Of a stretch of 64,000 nt of DNA, positions 16,022 to 23,385 are shown one piece after another (position 1 is the first letter of the stretch; the number at the start of each line of letters is the position of its first letter). The stretch spans positions 496,001-560,000 of the forward strand of contig OZ240251.1 of NCBI GenBank assembly GCA_965198285.1, written 5' to 3'. The notes under the pieces are model-generated. The model had not been told where the DNA came from. It was given only the letters and a program-made list of their open reading frames with translations, and searched no databases. The stretch comes from UBA11872 sp965198285 (GTDB lineage: Bacteria; Chloroflexota; UBA11872). A program made the position numbers and the translations under genes.

Positions 16022-16798
16022 ATGGAGTACCTGCCCCTCGGACGAACGACGACCCAGATTCCCAAGATCGGTTTTGGCGCCTGGCAGTACCAGGGCGGCG
16101 CGGGCGTCCTGCGCCGGGCGCACGAATTGGGCGCGGCCTTTGTGGACACGGCCGAGGTCTACGGGACCGAGGCCCAGGTGGCACGCGACATCGGGGACCT
16201 GCGCGACGAGTACTTCATCGCCACCAAGGTCTCGCCAGCGAACCTGGCCTATGACGACGTGCTGTCCCACGCCGACGCCAGCCTGGAGCGGCTGGAGACG
16301 GACCGGATCGACCTCTACCAGGTGCACCACCCCAACCCCGACATCCCCATCCCGGACACGATGCGGGCCATGCGCCGACTGGTCGCCGAGGGCAAGGTTC
16401 GATTTGTTGGGGTGAGCAACTACTCGGTGGACCAGATGAAGGAGTCCCAGGACGCGCTGGGCGACGTCCCGCTGGTGGCCAACCAGGTGCGCTACAGCCT
16501 GGCCGCCCGCCAGACCGAGGACACGGTGCTGCCGTATTGCCAGGAGCATGGGGTGACGGTGATCGCCTTCAGTCCGCTGGTTAAGGGGAGCTTCGGCGAC
16601 CCCGCCCTGGAGCGGCTGGACGAGGTGGCGGCGGAGGTCGGCAAAACGCCGGCCCAGGTGCTGCTGAATTGGGTGATCGATCGGCCGGGCGTGATGGCGA
16701 TTCCCAAGACCGACCGGGTGGAGCGCGTGGACGAAGCGGTGGGCGCGGTGGGCTGGTCGCTTACTTCGGCCCAGCGCCGGACGCTGACCGGGAGCTAG
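16022..16798 (+). CDS. Aldo/keto reductase family oxidoreductase
   Basis: A 258-residue (beta/alpha)8 protein. The catalytic tetrad is visible: Asp42 and Tyr47 in Phe-Val-Asp-Thr-Ala-Glu-Val-Tyr-Gly, Lys69 in Ile-Ala-Thr-Lys-Val, and His102 in Leu-Tyr-Gln-Val-His. The motif Val-Gly-Val-Ser-Asn-Tyr-Ser follows. Ile-Pro-Lys-Thr near the C-terminus is the NADPH 2'-phosphate site. At 258 residues it is on the short side of the family. It probably reduces a small aldehyde or ketone. The last 38 bases overlap the convergent pseudouridine synthase gene. Confidence 0.88.
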   Translation: MEYLPLGRTTTQIPKIGFGAWQYQGGAGVLRRAHELGAAFVDTAEVYGTEAQVARDIGDLRDEYFIATKVSPANLAYDDVLSHADASLERLETDRIDLYQVHHPNPDIPIPDTMRAMRRLVAEGKVRFVGVSNYSVDQMKESQDALGDVPLVANQVRYSLAARQTEDTVLPYCQEHGVTVIAFSPLVKGSFGDPALERLDEVAAEVGKTPAQVLLNWVIDRPGVMAIPKTDRVERVDEAVGAVGWSLTSAQRRTLTGS

Positions 16799-17627
16799 CC
16801 ACCGCAGCGGTCAATTTGGCGCGCTCGGCTGCGTCGAGCACCCGCGCCGCTCCCGGCGGCAGCTTGCCCAGACGCACGGTGGCGATTCGGAGGCGCCGCA
16901 GCTTTGCAACCTCGGCGCCAACGGCCGCGAACATTCGGCGAATCTGGTGGTTGCGGCCTTCGCGCAGCACGAGGCGCAGCGTCGCGCCGCCGCTGTGTTG
17001 GCGCATGCGCCGCACAACAGCTCGGGCCGGGCGCGGGTCGCCGATGGACACGCCCCGGGCGAATTGCTGGCTCAGGTCGCGCGGCAGGCTACCGCGCACT
17101 TCCACCGCGTATTCGCGCTCGTGCCCGTACCGCGGGTGCAGCAGGCGCTCGGCCAGCTCGCCATCATTGGTTAGGAGCACCAGCCCGTCGGAGGGCGCGT
17201 CCAGCCGTCCGACCGGATAGAGCCGCACGGCCCGCAGGTCGGCCGGCAGCAGGTCCAGCACCGTGCGCCGCCCGTGGGGATCGCGCGCGGTGGTGAGGAC
17301 GCCAGCCGGCTTGTGCAGGGCCACTACCAGGCGCTGCACGGGCGCCGTGCCGACCGGCTGGCCGTCCAGGCGCACTTCCACGCGCGACGGGTCGATCCGC
17401 TGGCCGAGCGTGTTCACGACTTGGCCGTCGACCTCTACGCGGCCGGCGAGGATGGCAGCCTCCATCGCGCGGCGCGATCCGGCGCCGGCCCGCGCCAGGA
17501 AGACGTGCAGGCGCACGGTCTCGGGCTGACGCGCCGGGCGGCCGGCCGGCCCGGCGCGTCTAGTCCTTTTGGCCGAGTCGGCGGGCTGAAAATTATGGCC
17601 TTGGGGCGATGGCGAGTCCTCGCTCAC
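16761..17627 (-). CDS. RsuA/RluB/RluE-type pseudouridine synthase
   Basis: A 288-residue protein. A basic N-terminal extension (about 1-38) precedes an S4 RNA-binding domain (about 39-85; Ala-Arg-Ala-Gly-Ala-Gly-Ser-Arg-Arg). The catalytic domain has Gly-Arg-Leu-Asp-Ala-Pro-Ser-Asp-Gly-Leu-Val-Leu-Leu-Thr-Asn-Asp-Gly, where the Asp after Leu is the catalytic residue. A later Arg-Glu-Gly-Arg-Asn-His-Gln-Ile-Arg-Arg-Met motif is diagnostic of the RsuA family. It would modify a uridine in rRNA; which subunit cannot be told. Confidence 0.9.
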   Translation of the reverse strand: MSEDSPSPQGHNFQPADSAKRTRRAGPAGRPARQPETVRLHVFLARAGAGSRRAMEAAILAGRVEVDGQVVNTLGQRIDPSRVEVRLDGQPVGTAPVQRLVVALHKPAGVLTTARDPHGRRTVLDLLPADLRAVRLYPVGRLDAPSDGLVLLTNDGELAERLLHPRYGHEREYAVEVRGSLPRDLSQQFARGVSIGDPRPARAVVRRMRQHSGGATLRLVLREGRNHQIRRMFAAVGAEVAKLRRLRIATVRLGKLPPGAARVLDAAERAKLTAAVASSRSASGAGPK

Positions 17628-17676
17628 GGCTTACCGTGGCCTTGCACGACACACACAACCGCGGAAAGGCCCTGAC

Positions 17677-18300
17677 ATGGAACAGCGGCTGACCCGCAGC
17701 CACACGGACCGGATGCTAACGGGCGTGGCCGGCGGGATGGCGGAGTACTTCGACATCGACCCGGTCATCATCCGGCTGCTCTGGGTTCTGGGCGCCGTCT
17801 TCACTGGCGGTGTGCTCCTCGTCGTCTACTTCGTGATGGCGATCATCATGCCGTCGCCGCCCGACGACGAGGATGCCTACGAGGACGAATACCTCGACGA
17901 AGAGGAGCCGGCTGAGCCCGCCGACGAAGCAACGGACGGCCAGGAGGCGGACGAGGCCGACGACCAGGGCGAGGACGCAGCGGACGAAGAGGCCGAGCCC
18001 AAGCCCGACGGCGGCGCGACCACGGCGGCAGCCGCAACGAGTACGCCCAGCCCCGACGCCCCCCTGGCCGAGGCCCCGAGGCAGCGCAGGCGTGCGGGGT
18101 CCCGCCGTGCCCGTCGTGCCCGTCGTCGTCGGGCGGCGGCGCGGCGGCGCGGCCGGGGCGCGCTCGTAATTGGGTCCATCCTGATCGTGATCGGCGCGCT
18201 GGCCCTGGTGGACCAGTTCAGTCTGCTCAGCTTCTGGCAGTTCTGGCCCCTCATTCTGATCGGGATCGGCGGCGCGCTGATCCTTGGCCGCATTCGCTAG
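17677..18300 (+). CDS. PspC-domain membrane protein with acidic linker and DUF5668-like tail
   Basis: A 207-residue protein. Residues 1-55 are a PspC domain (Leu-Thr-Gly-Val-Ala-Gly-Gly-Met-Ala-Glu-Tyr-Phe-Asp-Ile-Asp, then a membrane helix). Residues about 60-120 are an extreme Asp/Glu run, 125-165 are Arg-rich, and the last 45 form a helix pair with Leu-Ile-Leu-Ile-Gly-Ile-Gly-Gly. That tail recurs in the next two genes. It is first in a three-gene operon (7-base then overlapping spacing). PspC/LiaF-type proteins sense or buffer envelope stress. The acid-then-base polyelectrolyte linker is unusual. Confidence 0.75.
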   Translation: MEQRLTRSHTDRMLTGVAGGMAEYFDIDPVIIRLLWVLGAVFTGGVLLVVYFVMAIIMPSPPDDEDAYEDEYLDEEEPAEPADEATDGQEADEADDQGEDAADEEAEPKPDGGATTAAAATSTPSPDAPLAEAPRQRRRAGSRRARRARRRRAAARRRGRGALVIGSILIVIGALALVDQFSLLSFWQFWPLILIGIGGALILGRIR

Positions 18301-18309
18301 GAGGCCGTG

Positions 18310-18537
18310 ATGGCAGGTAACGACACCCATGACGGCTCGGCGCCGGAACGGAAGCGGCGGCGGCGGCGCGACGACGGAGGTCTGGTAGCAGGAACCGTCC
18401 TCATCCTGATCGGCTCCATCTTCCTCGTGGACCAGTTCGGCTGGTTCGGGTTCCGAGAGCTGTGGCCCGTGATTCTGATCGGGATTGGCCTGGTAATGAT
18501 CGTCAGGTACGTGGGGCACGCCAGGGGGCCGCGATGA
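18310..18537 (+). CDS. Small DUF5668-like membrane protein
   Basis: A 75-residue protein from ATG 18310; AGGAGG at 18299-18304 is at the right distance and favours it over GTG 18307. A basic N-terminus (Arg-Lys-Arg-rich) precedes two membrane helices containing Phe-Leu-Val-Asp-Gln-Phe-Gly-Trp-Phe-Gly-Phe and Trp-Pro-Val-Ile-Leu-Ile-Gly-Ile-Gly. This closely repeats the tail of the preceding PspC protein and the head of the following LiaF-like protein, so the operon looks built by duplicating one helical hairpin. Its stop overlaps the next start (ATGA). Confidence 0.75.
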   Translation: MAGNDTHDGSAPERKRRRRRDDGGLVAGTVLILIGSIFLVDQFGWFGFRELWPVILIGIGLVMIVRYVGHARGPR

Positions 18538-19469
18538 ACGACTCAAGGACCCTAGTCCGTCAGCACGGCTTCGGCTTCGCCGGCGGCCTGATTCTGCTCG
18601 GCGTGTTTGGACTCCTCTGGAACCTGGAGGTGCTGCCGGACGGCTTCTGGGGCGAGTTCTGGACGCTGTGGCCGCTACTGCTGGTGGCCGTCGGCGTGAA
18701 CTTGGTGCTGTCCCGGCAGCGCGCCTGGATCGGCTCGCTGGCCGCGCTGGCTGTGGTGACCGGCTCGCTGGCCGCGGCCTGGGTGTTGGCAGTGGCCGAC
18801 CCCTCGCCGCCGCCAAGCCTGACATTCGGGAACAAGTCGATCTGGGTGCCGAGCGAGGGTGCGCAGTCGGCGCGCCTGAACCTCACGGTGGCCGGCGGCG
18901 ACCTCTCGCTCACGGGCGGCGCCCCGCCGGGCGTGCTGCTGGCCGGCGGATCCCAGGCGCCCCTGGCCGAAGTTATGGACCAGCGCTTGAGCGTGAGCAC
19001 CGCGGACGGCCGGCGCACGGTGGACCTGCGCCTCAACGCCGACTGGAGCTTCCAGTTCCCGCCGCGCCGCGGCAGCTCGTCAGGTCGCTGGATGTTGCGT
19101 CACGCCGACGGCATCCCGTCCGATATACGTATCGAAGGCGGAGCATCGACCTTCGATTTGGACCTGCGGGAGTTGAATGTGCAGAGCCTGAACGTCGAAG
19201 CGGGCGCCGCGGACATCAGCGTAGTGTTGCCCGCCAACGCCGGGCGCACGAGCGCTGACTTCAGCATTGGCGCGGCGGAATTGGACATCATGGTTCCGCC
19301 GGGCGTCGCGGCGCAGATCGACTTCGACGGCGGGGTGTCCAGCGTGGACATCGACGAGTCGCGGTTCTCGAAGCAGGGCGACCGCTACGTCTCCCCCGAC
19401 TTCCAGAGTGCCGCCAACCGCGTGACGATCAAGATCGAAGCCGGTGTGAGCGACATCACCATTAGCTAA
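18534..19469 (+). CDS. LiaF-like envelope protein (DUF5668 hairpin plus beta-solenoid DUF2154-type domain)
   Basis: A 311-residue protein from the ATG at 18534 (ATGA overlap). Residues about 12-85 contain membrane helices, again with Phe-Trp-Thr-Leu-Trp-Pro-Leu-Leu-Leu-Val-Ala-Val-Gly. The rest is a repetitive beta domain outside the membrane, with repeats such as Gly-Gly-Ala-Ser-Thr-Phe-Asp-Leu and Ala-Gly-Val-Ser-Asp-Ile-Thr-Ile. This is the toast-rack/LiaF C-terminal fold. LiaF inhibits the LiaRS stress system in Firmicutes; no two-component pair lies here, so a signalling role is inference. Confidence 0.75.
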   Translation: MNDSRTLVRQHGFGFAGGLILLGVFGLLWNLEVLPDGFWGEFWTLWPLLLVAVGVNLVLSRQRAWIGSLAALAVVTGSLAAAWVLAVADPSPPPSLTFGNKSIWVPSEGAQSARLNLTVAGGDLSLTGGAPPGVLLAGGSQAPLAEVMDQRLSVSTADGRRTVDLRLNADWSFQFPPRRGSSSGRWMLRHADGIPSDIRIEGGASTFDLDLRELNVQSLNVEAGAADISVVLPANAGRTSADFSIGAAELDIMVPPGVAAQIDFDGGVSSVDIDESRFSKQGDRYVSPDFQSAANRVTIKIEAGVSDITIS

Positions 19470-19492
19470 TCCACTTCCCCTCCCTCCCCCAG

Positions 19493-19523
19493 CGGGCCGG
19501 GTCGCCACAAGCGGCCCGGCCCG
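19493..19523. terminator. GC-rich hairpin between convergent genes, likely bidirectional terminator
   Basis: Twelve-base arms (19493-19504 and 19512-19523) pair with one G-U wobble around a seven-base loop. The right arm ends at the base before the stop codon of the converging Nudix gene. There is no strong U-run, but the position between two gene ends supports a terminator. Confidence 0.6.
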
Positions 19524-20204
19524 TCAGGTTTCGGCCAGAAGGTCGTAGCTGGGGTCGTAGCGCAGGTCGCGTTTGCCCGCCAGGGCGCGCAACGACAGCC
19601 GCGCCGCGTGCGCCGCATACGGTCCAAGGCCGGGCGTTAACTGGGGCGGTGTCACGACTGCCGGCTCGACTGTGCGCGTGACCGCGTCCAGCCGCCGGGC
19701 GGGTGTGCGTGCTTCAGGCTTCTCGAGCTCGGGTACGGCCGCCAGGTCGATGCTGAGCAGCGCCTCGATCTCACCGCGCGCCGGGCGCAAGTCCTTGAGG
19801 TAAAGCGGCGCCAACCAGAGCCACAGGTCCTGCAACTCGCGGTCCACCATGTCGTCGTGCGGATGGGCGCCTTCCACGCGGCGGGTGCCCAGATGGATCA
19901 ATGGTCCCTGCGTGGGCCGCACGCCCAGTTCTTCTTCCAGTTCGCGCCACGGGTCCGGGTCGTTTGGCGCCAGGTGGCCAGCGCAGCTCACGTCCAGCAG
20001 GCCGCCCCAGGTGTCTTTGGTGAATCCCCGCTGCTGGAGCAGCAGGGCCGGGCCGTCCGACTCGCCGGTTAGGACCACCCAGACCGTACGCGTGCGGTGC
20101 CAGCGACCTTCGCGGTGAATCTGCCCACGCGGCAGCAGGCGCCCGGTCGACCGGCCGTCGGGCGTGACGACCTCCAGCAATTCGCGTTGGTCGTCGTAGG
20201 TCAT
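19524..20204 (-). CDS. Nudix hydrolase, isopentenyl-diphosphate isomerase-like, with shortened Nudix box
   Basis: A 226-residue protein. The N-terminal part reads Glu-Val-Val-Thr-Pro-Asp-Gly, then Gly-Gln-Ile-His-Arg-Glu-Gly-Arg-Trp-His-Arg, like YfcD/IDI-type Nudix proteins. The box has Asp-Val-Ser-Cys-Ala-Gly-His followed by Arg-Glu-Leu-Glu-Glu-Glu-Leu-Gly. The segment between is about three residues shorter than usual and lacks the first Glu and preceding Gly. The second half of the box, including the catalytic Glu cluster, is intact. It may hydrolyse a nucleoside diphosphate derivative or have altered activity. Confidence 0.78.
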   Translation of the reverse strand: MTYDDQRELLEVVTPDGRSTGRLLPRGQIHREGRWHRTRTVWVVLTGESDGPALLLQQRGFTKDTWGGLLDVSCAGHLAPNDPDPWRELEEELGVRPTQGPLIHLGTRRVEGAHPHDDMVDRELQDLWLWLAPLYLKDLRPARGEIEALLSIDLAAVPELEKPEARTPARRLDAVTRTVEPAVVTPPQLTPGLGPYAAHAARLSLRALAGKRDLRYDPSYDLLAET

Positions 20205-20281
20205 TCGGCGGCTACCCCTGGTTCGAGTGGGCGCTCGCGTACCATGCCGGGCAGCCCAGCCTGAGGATGGATACGCGCCCT

Positions 20282-21067
20282 ATGCGATTCGGCTGCTGCG
20301 GACCGATTGAGAACATGCCGGCCATGCGGGCGGCCGGCTACGACTACGCCGAGTTGCGCGTGGTGGACCTGCGGCCCGACGACGACGAGACCGTCTACGC
20401 CCCGATCAAGCGCCGGATCGAGGACGCCGGCCTGCCGCCCGAGGCCCTGAACGTCTTCGTCCCGCCGCATCACCCAGTTGTGGGACCGGCACGTGACCTG
20501 GAAGCCCTGCGCGCCTACGTGACCACGGCCATGGGTCGCATGCGCGACCTGGGGACCCGGCTGGTCGTATTTGGCAGCGGCGGCGCCCGTTCCACGCCGC
20601 CTGGGTTTGACCACCACCTGGTCCCCGGACAGCTGCAGGACTTCCTGTTGCTGGCGGGCGAGATCGCCGCCGACCACGACATGGACCTGGTGATCGAACC
20701 GCTTTGGCGCGACGTGTGCGACACGATCAACACCATCGTCGAAGGCTTCGTGGCGGCTCGCCAGAGCGGGCATCCGCGCGTGTGGACGCTGGCCGACTGG
20801 TTCCACGTCTTCCACAACGACGAGCCGCTGCAAACCCTGTCGGAAGTCGCGCCGCGCCTTCGTCACATCCACGTACCCGTGCCTCCCATTGCCGGCGCGC
20901 CGGCACAGCCGACCGACCCGGGCTTCGACGACTTTCTCGATTATCTGCTGGCCACAGGCTATGACCTGCGGATGAGCGTGGAGGACAATGGCAAGCGGTT
21001 CACCGACTTCCCGGCCCAGGCCGGCCTGGCGCTGGACTACCTGCGGGCGCGCGTTCCGGCGTCATGA
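20282..21067 (+). CDS. Sugar phosphate isomerase/epimerase-like TIM-barrel protein (AP endonuclease 2 fold)
   Basis: A 261-residue protein from the ATG at 20282. The motif Phe-Gly-Cys-Cys-Gly-Pro at the start, Val-Ile-Glu-Pro-Leu in the barrel centre (metal-binding Glu), Ala-Asp-Trp-Phe-His-Val, His-Ile-His-Val-Pro, and Ser-Val-Glu-Asp-Asn near the end are the metal ligands of the xylose-isomerase-like fold. The stop overlaps the next ATG (ATGA), so it is co-translated with an esterase-like gene. Together they suggest catabolism of a modified sugar. The exact substrate is unknown. Confidence 0.8.
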   Translation: MRFGCCGPIENMPAMRAAGYDYAELRVVDLRPDDDETVYAPIKRRIEDAGLPPEALNVFVPPHHPVVGPARDLEALRAYVTTAMGRMRDLGTRLVVFGSGGARSTPPGFDHHLVPGQLQDFLLLAGEIAADHDMDLVIEPLWRDVCDTINTIVEGFVAARQSGHPRVWTLADWFHVFHNDEPLQTLSEVAPRLRHIHVPVPPIAGAPAQPTDPGFDDFLDYLLATGYDLRMSVEDNGKRFTDFPAQAGLALDYLRARVPAS

Positions 21068-22101
21068 CGACCGCGGACACGCCCGCGTACGAATTCGACC
21101 GGTTCATCGACGGCCTGGACGGCGCGCGCGAACCCTCGCTGGCGTTTCACCCCGGCATGGACTTCAACGCGTGGCGGGCGGCGCTGCTGGAACGCGTGCA
21201 GGCGCTGCTGGGCGACCTGCCCGGGTTGACCGGTGCCGAGCCGGAAATCCTGGAGTCCGCGGACTGCGGCGCCTACGTCCAGCACAAGCTGGTGTACGAG
21301 ACCATCCCCGACGTCTTGGTCCCCGCCTGGCTGCTGGTGCCCGCCAGCGCGTCGGCTGAGCAGCCCGCCTCGGGAGTCCTGGCGCTGCATGGCCACGGGG
21401 ACGGCAAGGACCAGCTGGTGGCGCGCGACGACAGTGCCAACATTTACCGCAGCTTCGCCCGCCGCTACGCCGAGCGTGGGCATGTGGTGCTGGCGCCGGA
21501 CGCGATCGGGTTCGGCGAACGCGCCGAGGGGTTCCGCCGCTACGGGCAGCGCGACGGGTGCAACCTCAACTTCATGCGCGCCCTGCTGTTTGGCGTCAAC
21601 CTGATGGCGCTGAACATCCAGGACGACCGGCGCGGTCTGGACATCCTGGCCGCGCTGCCGGAGGTGGACGCCGGGCGGCTGGGCTGTGCCGGGCTGTCGT
21701 TCGGCGGGACGCGCACGATGTACCTGGGTGCATTGGACACGCGGATCCGCGCGGCGGTGGTGAGCGGCTACCTCACTACGTTTAGCGCCTACGCGCTGGG
21801 TCCTGGCAATTTCTGCGGGTCACAGTTCCTGCCGGGCATCTACGCCTACGCGGATGTGCCGGACCTGCACGGGCTGATCGCCCCGCGGCCGCTGCTGATC
21901 GAGGCCGGGCGGATGGATCGGGGGTTCCTCATCGAGGCCTCGCGCGACGCGCACGCTCGCCTGGCCGCGATTTACGACGCGGCGGGCGTGCCCGAACGGC
22001 TGGAGCGCGACGAGTTCGACGGCGGGCACGAATACCGCGCGGCGGCTTCGCTGGACTTCATGGACCGCTGGCTGGCGCCAGACAGTCCCGCTCTTCTCTA
22101 A
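21064..22101 (+). CDS. Alpha/beta hydrolase, acetyl-xylan-esterase or dienelactone-hydrolase-like
   Basis: A 345-residue protein. After a helical N-terminal region, the oxyanion motif Leu-His-Gly-His-Gly-Asp-Gly-Lys-Asp-Gln, the strand Val-Leu-Ala-Pro-Asp-Ala-Ile-Gly-Phe-Gly-Glu-Arg, nucleophile elbow Gly-Leu-Ser-Phe-Gly-Gly, acid region Leu-Leu-Ile-Glu-Ala-Gly, and His in Asp-Gly-Gly-His-Glu are all in order. No signal peptide is present, so it is cytoplasmic. It is translationally coupled to the TIM-barrel gene and ends at a strong hairpin. It likely removes an acyl group from a sugar substrate. Confidence 0.82.
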   Translation: MTTADTPAYEFDRFIDGLDGAREPSLAFHPGMDFNAWRAALLERVQALLGDLPGLTGAEPEILESADCGAYVQHKLVYETIPDVLVPAWLLVPASASAEQPASGVLALHGHGDGKDQLVARDDSANIYRSFARRYAERGHVVLAPDAIGFGERAEGFRRYGQRDGCNLNFMRALLFGVNLMALNIQDDRRGLDILAALPEVDAGRLGCAGLSFGGTRTMYLGALDTRIRAAVVSGYLTTFSAYALGPGNFCGSQFLPGIYAYADVPDLHGLIAPRPLLIEAGRMDRGFLIEASRDAHARLAAIYDAAGVPERLERDEFDGGHEYRAAASLDFMDRWLAPDSPALL

Positions 22102-22112
22102 GGGTGTCGCCA

Positions 22113-22143
22113 AAGGGGGCGCCCCCCAGAGGAGCGCCCCCTT
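22113..22143. terminator. Strong hairpin terminator between convergent genes
   Basis: Perfect ten-base arms AAGGGGGCGC (22113-22122) and GCGCCCCCTT (22134-22143) flank an eleven-base loop. It sits 12 bases after the esterase stop and 19 before the end of the converging LysM gene, with A's before and T's after the stem. It can serve both strands. Confidence 0.85.
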
Positions 22144-22161
22144 CTGACAAACGCTATCTGG

Positions 22162-23148
22162 CTAGCCGAACTTGAGGAACTGACCCTGGACCCAGTTGCC
22201 GTCGTGCACCTGCCACCAGGTGACGCCGTTGACGACCTGGGTCTCACCGGTGAGTTCCAGGTCGGTCGCGCCGGGCGCAACGTAGGCCACCGATGCGTTC
22301 GGGTCCGCCGTCGTCCGCACGTTTAGGCCGGCGGTCGGAACCACGGTTGCGCGCACGCCTTCGCCCTGGGGCGCCTGCGTGGGCTGCGGAGCTTGAGTGG
22401 CGGCCGGGGCCGCAGTGGCCGCGGGTGCGGCCGGCTGGGCCGCGGCCGCTCGCACACCGATCTCCAGGTACTGGGCCTGCACCCAGTTGCCGTCAGTGAC
22501 CTCGCGCCACTCGATGCCGTCAATCACCTCGACGACGCCCGTGAGGGCCAATTCGGTGCCGCCGGGCGCCACGTACTGCACGGTGCCGGTCTCGGTGTTG
22601 GGCGCCGCGCGCACATTCAGACCGTCATTGGGCACCACCACGGCGGTCGTGCCGACGGGACGCGACTGACGCCGCTCGACGACCTGGGCCGGATCCGTCG
22701 GAATCTCAAGCACTTGGCCGACGAAAATAAAGTTTTCGTCCGGCAGCTCGTTGAAGTCGACCAGATCGGACACGCTCAACCCGTAGGCCGAGGCGATGGA
22801 AAACAGCGTGTCGCCGTCCTGCACCGCGTATTCGATCGGCCCTTCAGGCGTGGGGGTGGGCGTGGGCACCGGCGGCTCTGTGGGAGTGGGGGTAGGCGCC
22901 GGCGTGGGCGTGGGCTCGGCCACCGGCGGTTGCGTGGGCGCAACGGTGATTTGCGACGCAACCGGCGTTCGGCCGGCCAGTGGGGTCGTCGGCAGGCTAA
23001 CGGCGGTCGTTGGCGTCGGCGTCGCCGCTGCCGGATCCTCCTCGCCTCCGCCGGTCAATGCCATGACCAGTACCACGATCAGGACGATGGCAAGTACAGG
23101 CAGAACCAGCAGCGTGACGAACAGTCGATACTGTCGCAGGCTCCTCAC
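22162..23148 (-). CDS. Membrane-anchored LysM and double SH3-type cell-wall-binding protein
   Basis: A 328-residue protein. A membrane anchor lies at about 10-32. A Pro/Thr-rich spacer (about 35-105) leads to a LysM domain (about 105-150; Val-Gln-Asp-Gly-Asp-Thr-Leu-Phe-Ser-Ile-Ala). Two bacterial SH3 domains follow, each with Gly-Leu-Asn-Val-Arg and ending Trp-Val-Gln-(Ala/Gly)-Gln-(Tyr/Phe)-Leu. No catalytic domain is present. It probably tethers to glycan outside the membrane. It lies just downstream of the penicillin-binding protein on the same strand, which fits a wall or surface role. Confidence 0.85.
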   Translation of the reverse strand: MRSLRQYRLFVTLLVLPVLAIVLIVVLVMALTGGGEEDPAAATPTPTTAVSLPTTPLAGRTPVASQITVAPTQPPVAEPTPTPAPTPTPTEPPVPTPTPTPEGPIEYAVQDGDTLFSIASAYGLSVSDLVDFNELPDENFIFVGQVLEIPTDPAQVVERRQSRPVGTTAVVVPNDGLNVRAAPNTETGTVQYVAPGGTELALTGVVEVIDGIEWREVTDGNWVQAQYLEIGVRAAAAQPAAPAATAAPAATQAPQPTQAPQGEGVRATVVPTAGLNVRTTADPNASVAYVAPGATDLELTGETQVVNGVTWWQVHDGNWVQGQFLKFG

Positions 23149-23385
23149 CGCAGCCCCCTATTCCCGGGGCCGCCAGTCTTAGGCCGCCCCCAGGTCAACA
23201 ACTGCCGGCGGTCTCGCGCCACGGAGCCTCCCCTAAACGCCTGGGGCCCAAGAACGCGCGCTGCAGACTAGAACGTGGCCGTATTGTACACGCGCCGACC
23301 GCTAGCACGCCGTGTGATGTCACGGCCCGGAAGTGGGAGGGTTTACACCCGCCCGTGAACCCCCGGGTCGGCGTCAATGGGCGCC

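Noticed and set aside
16669..17675. Plus-strand frames opposite the pseudouridine synthase
   Set aside because: Shadows of a gene with intact S4 and catalytic motifs.
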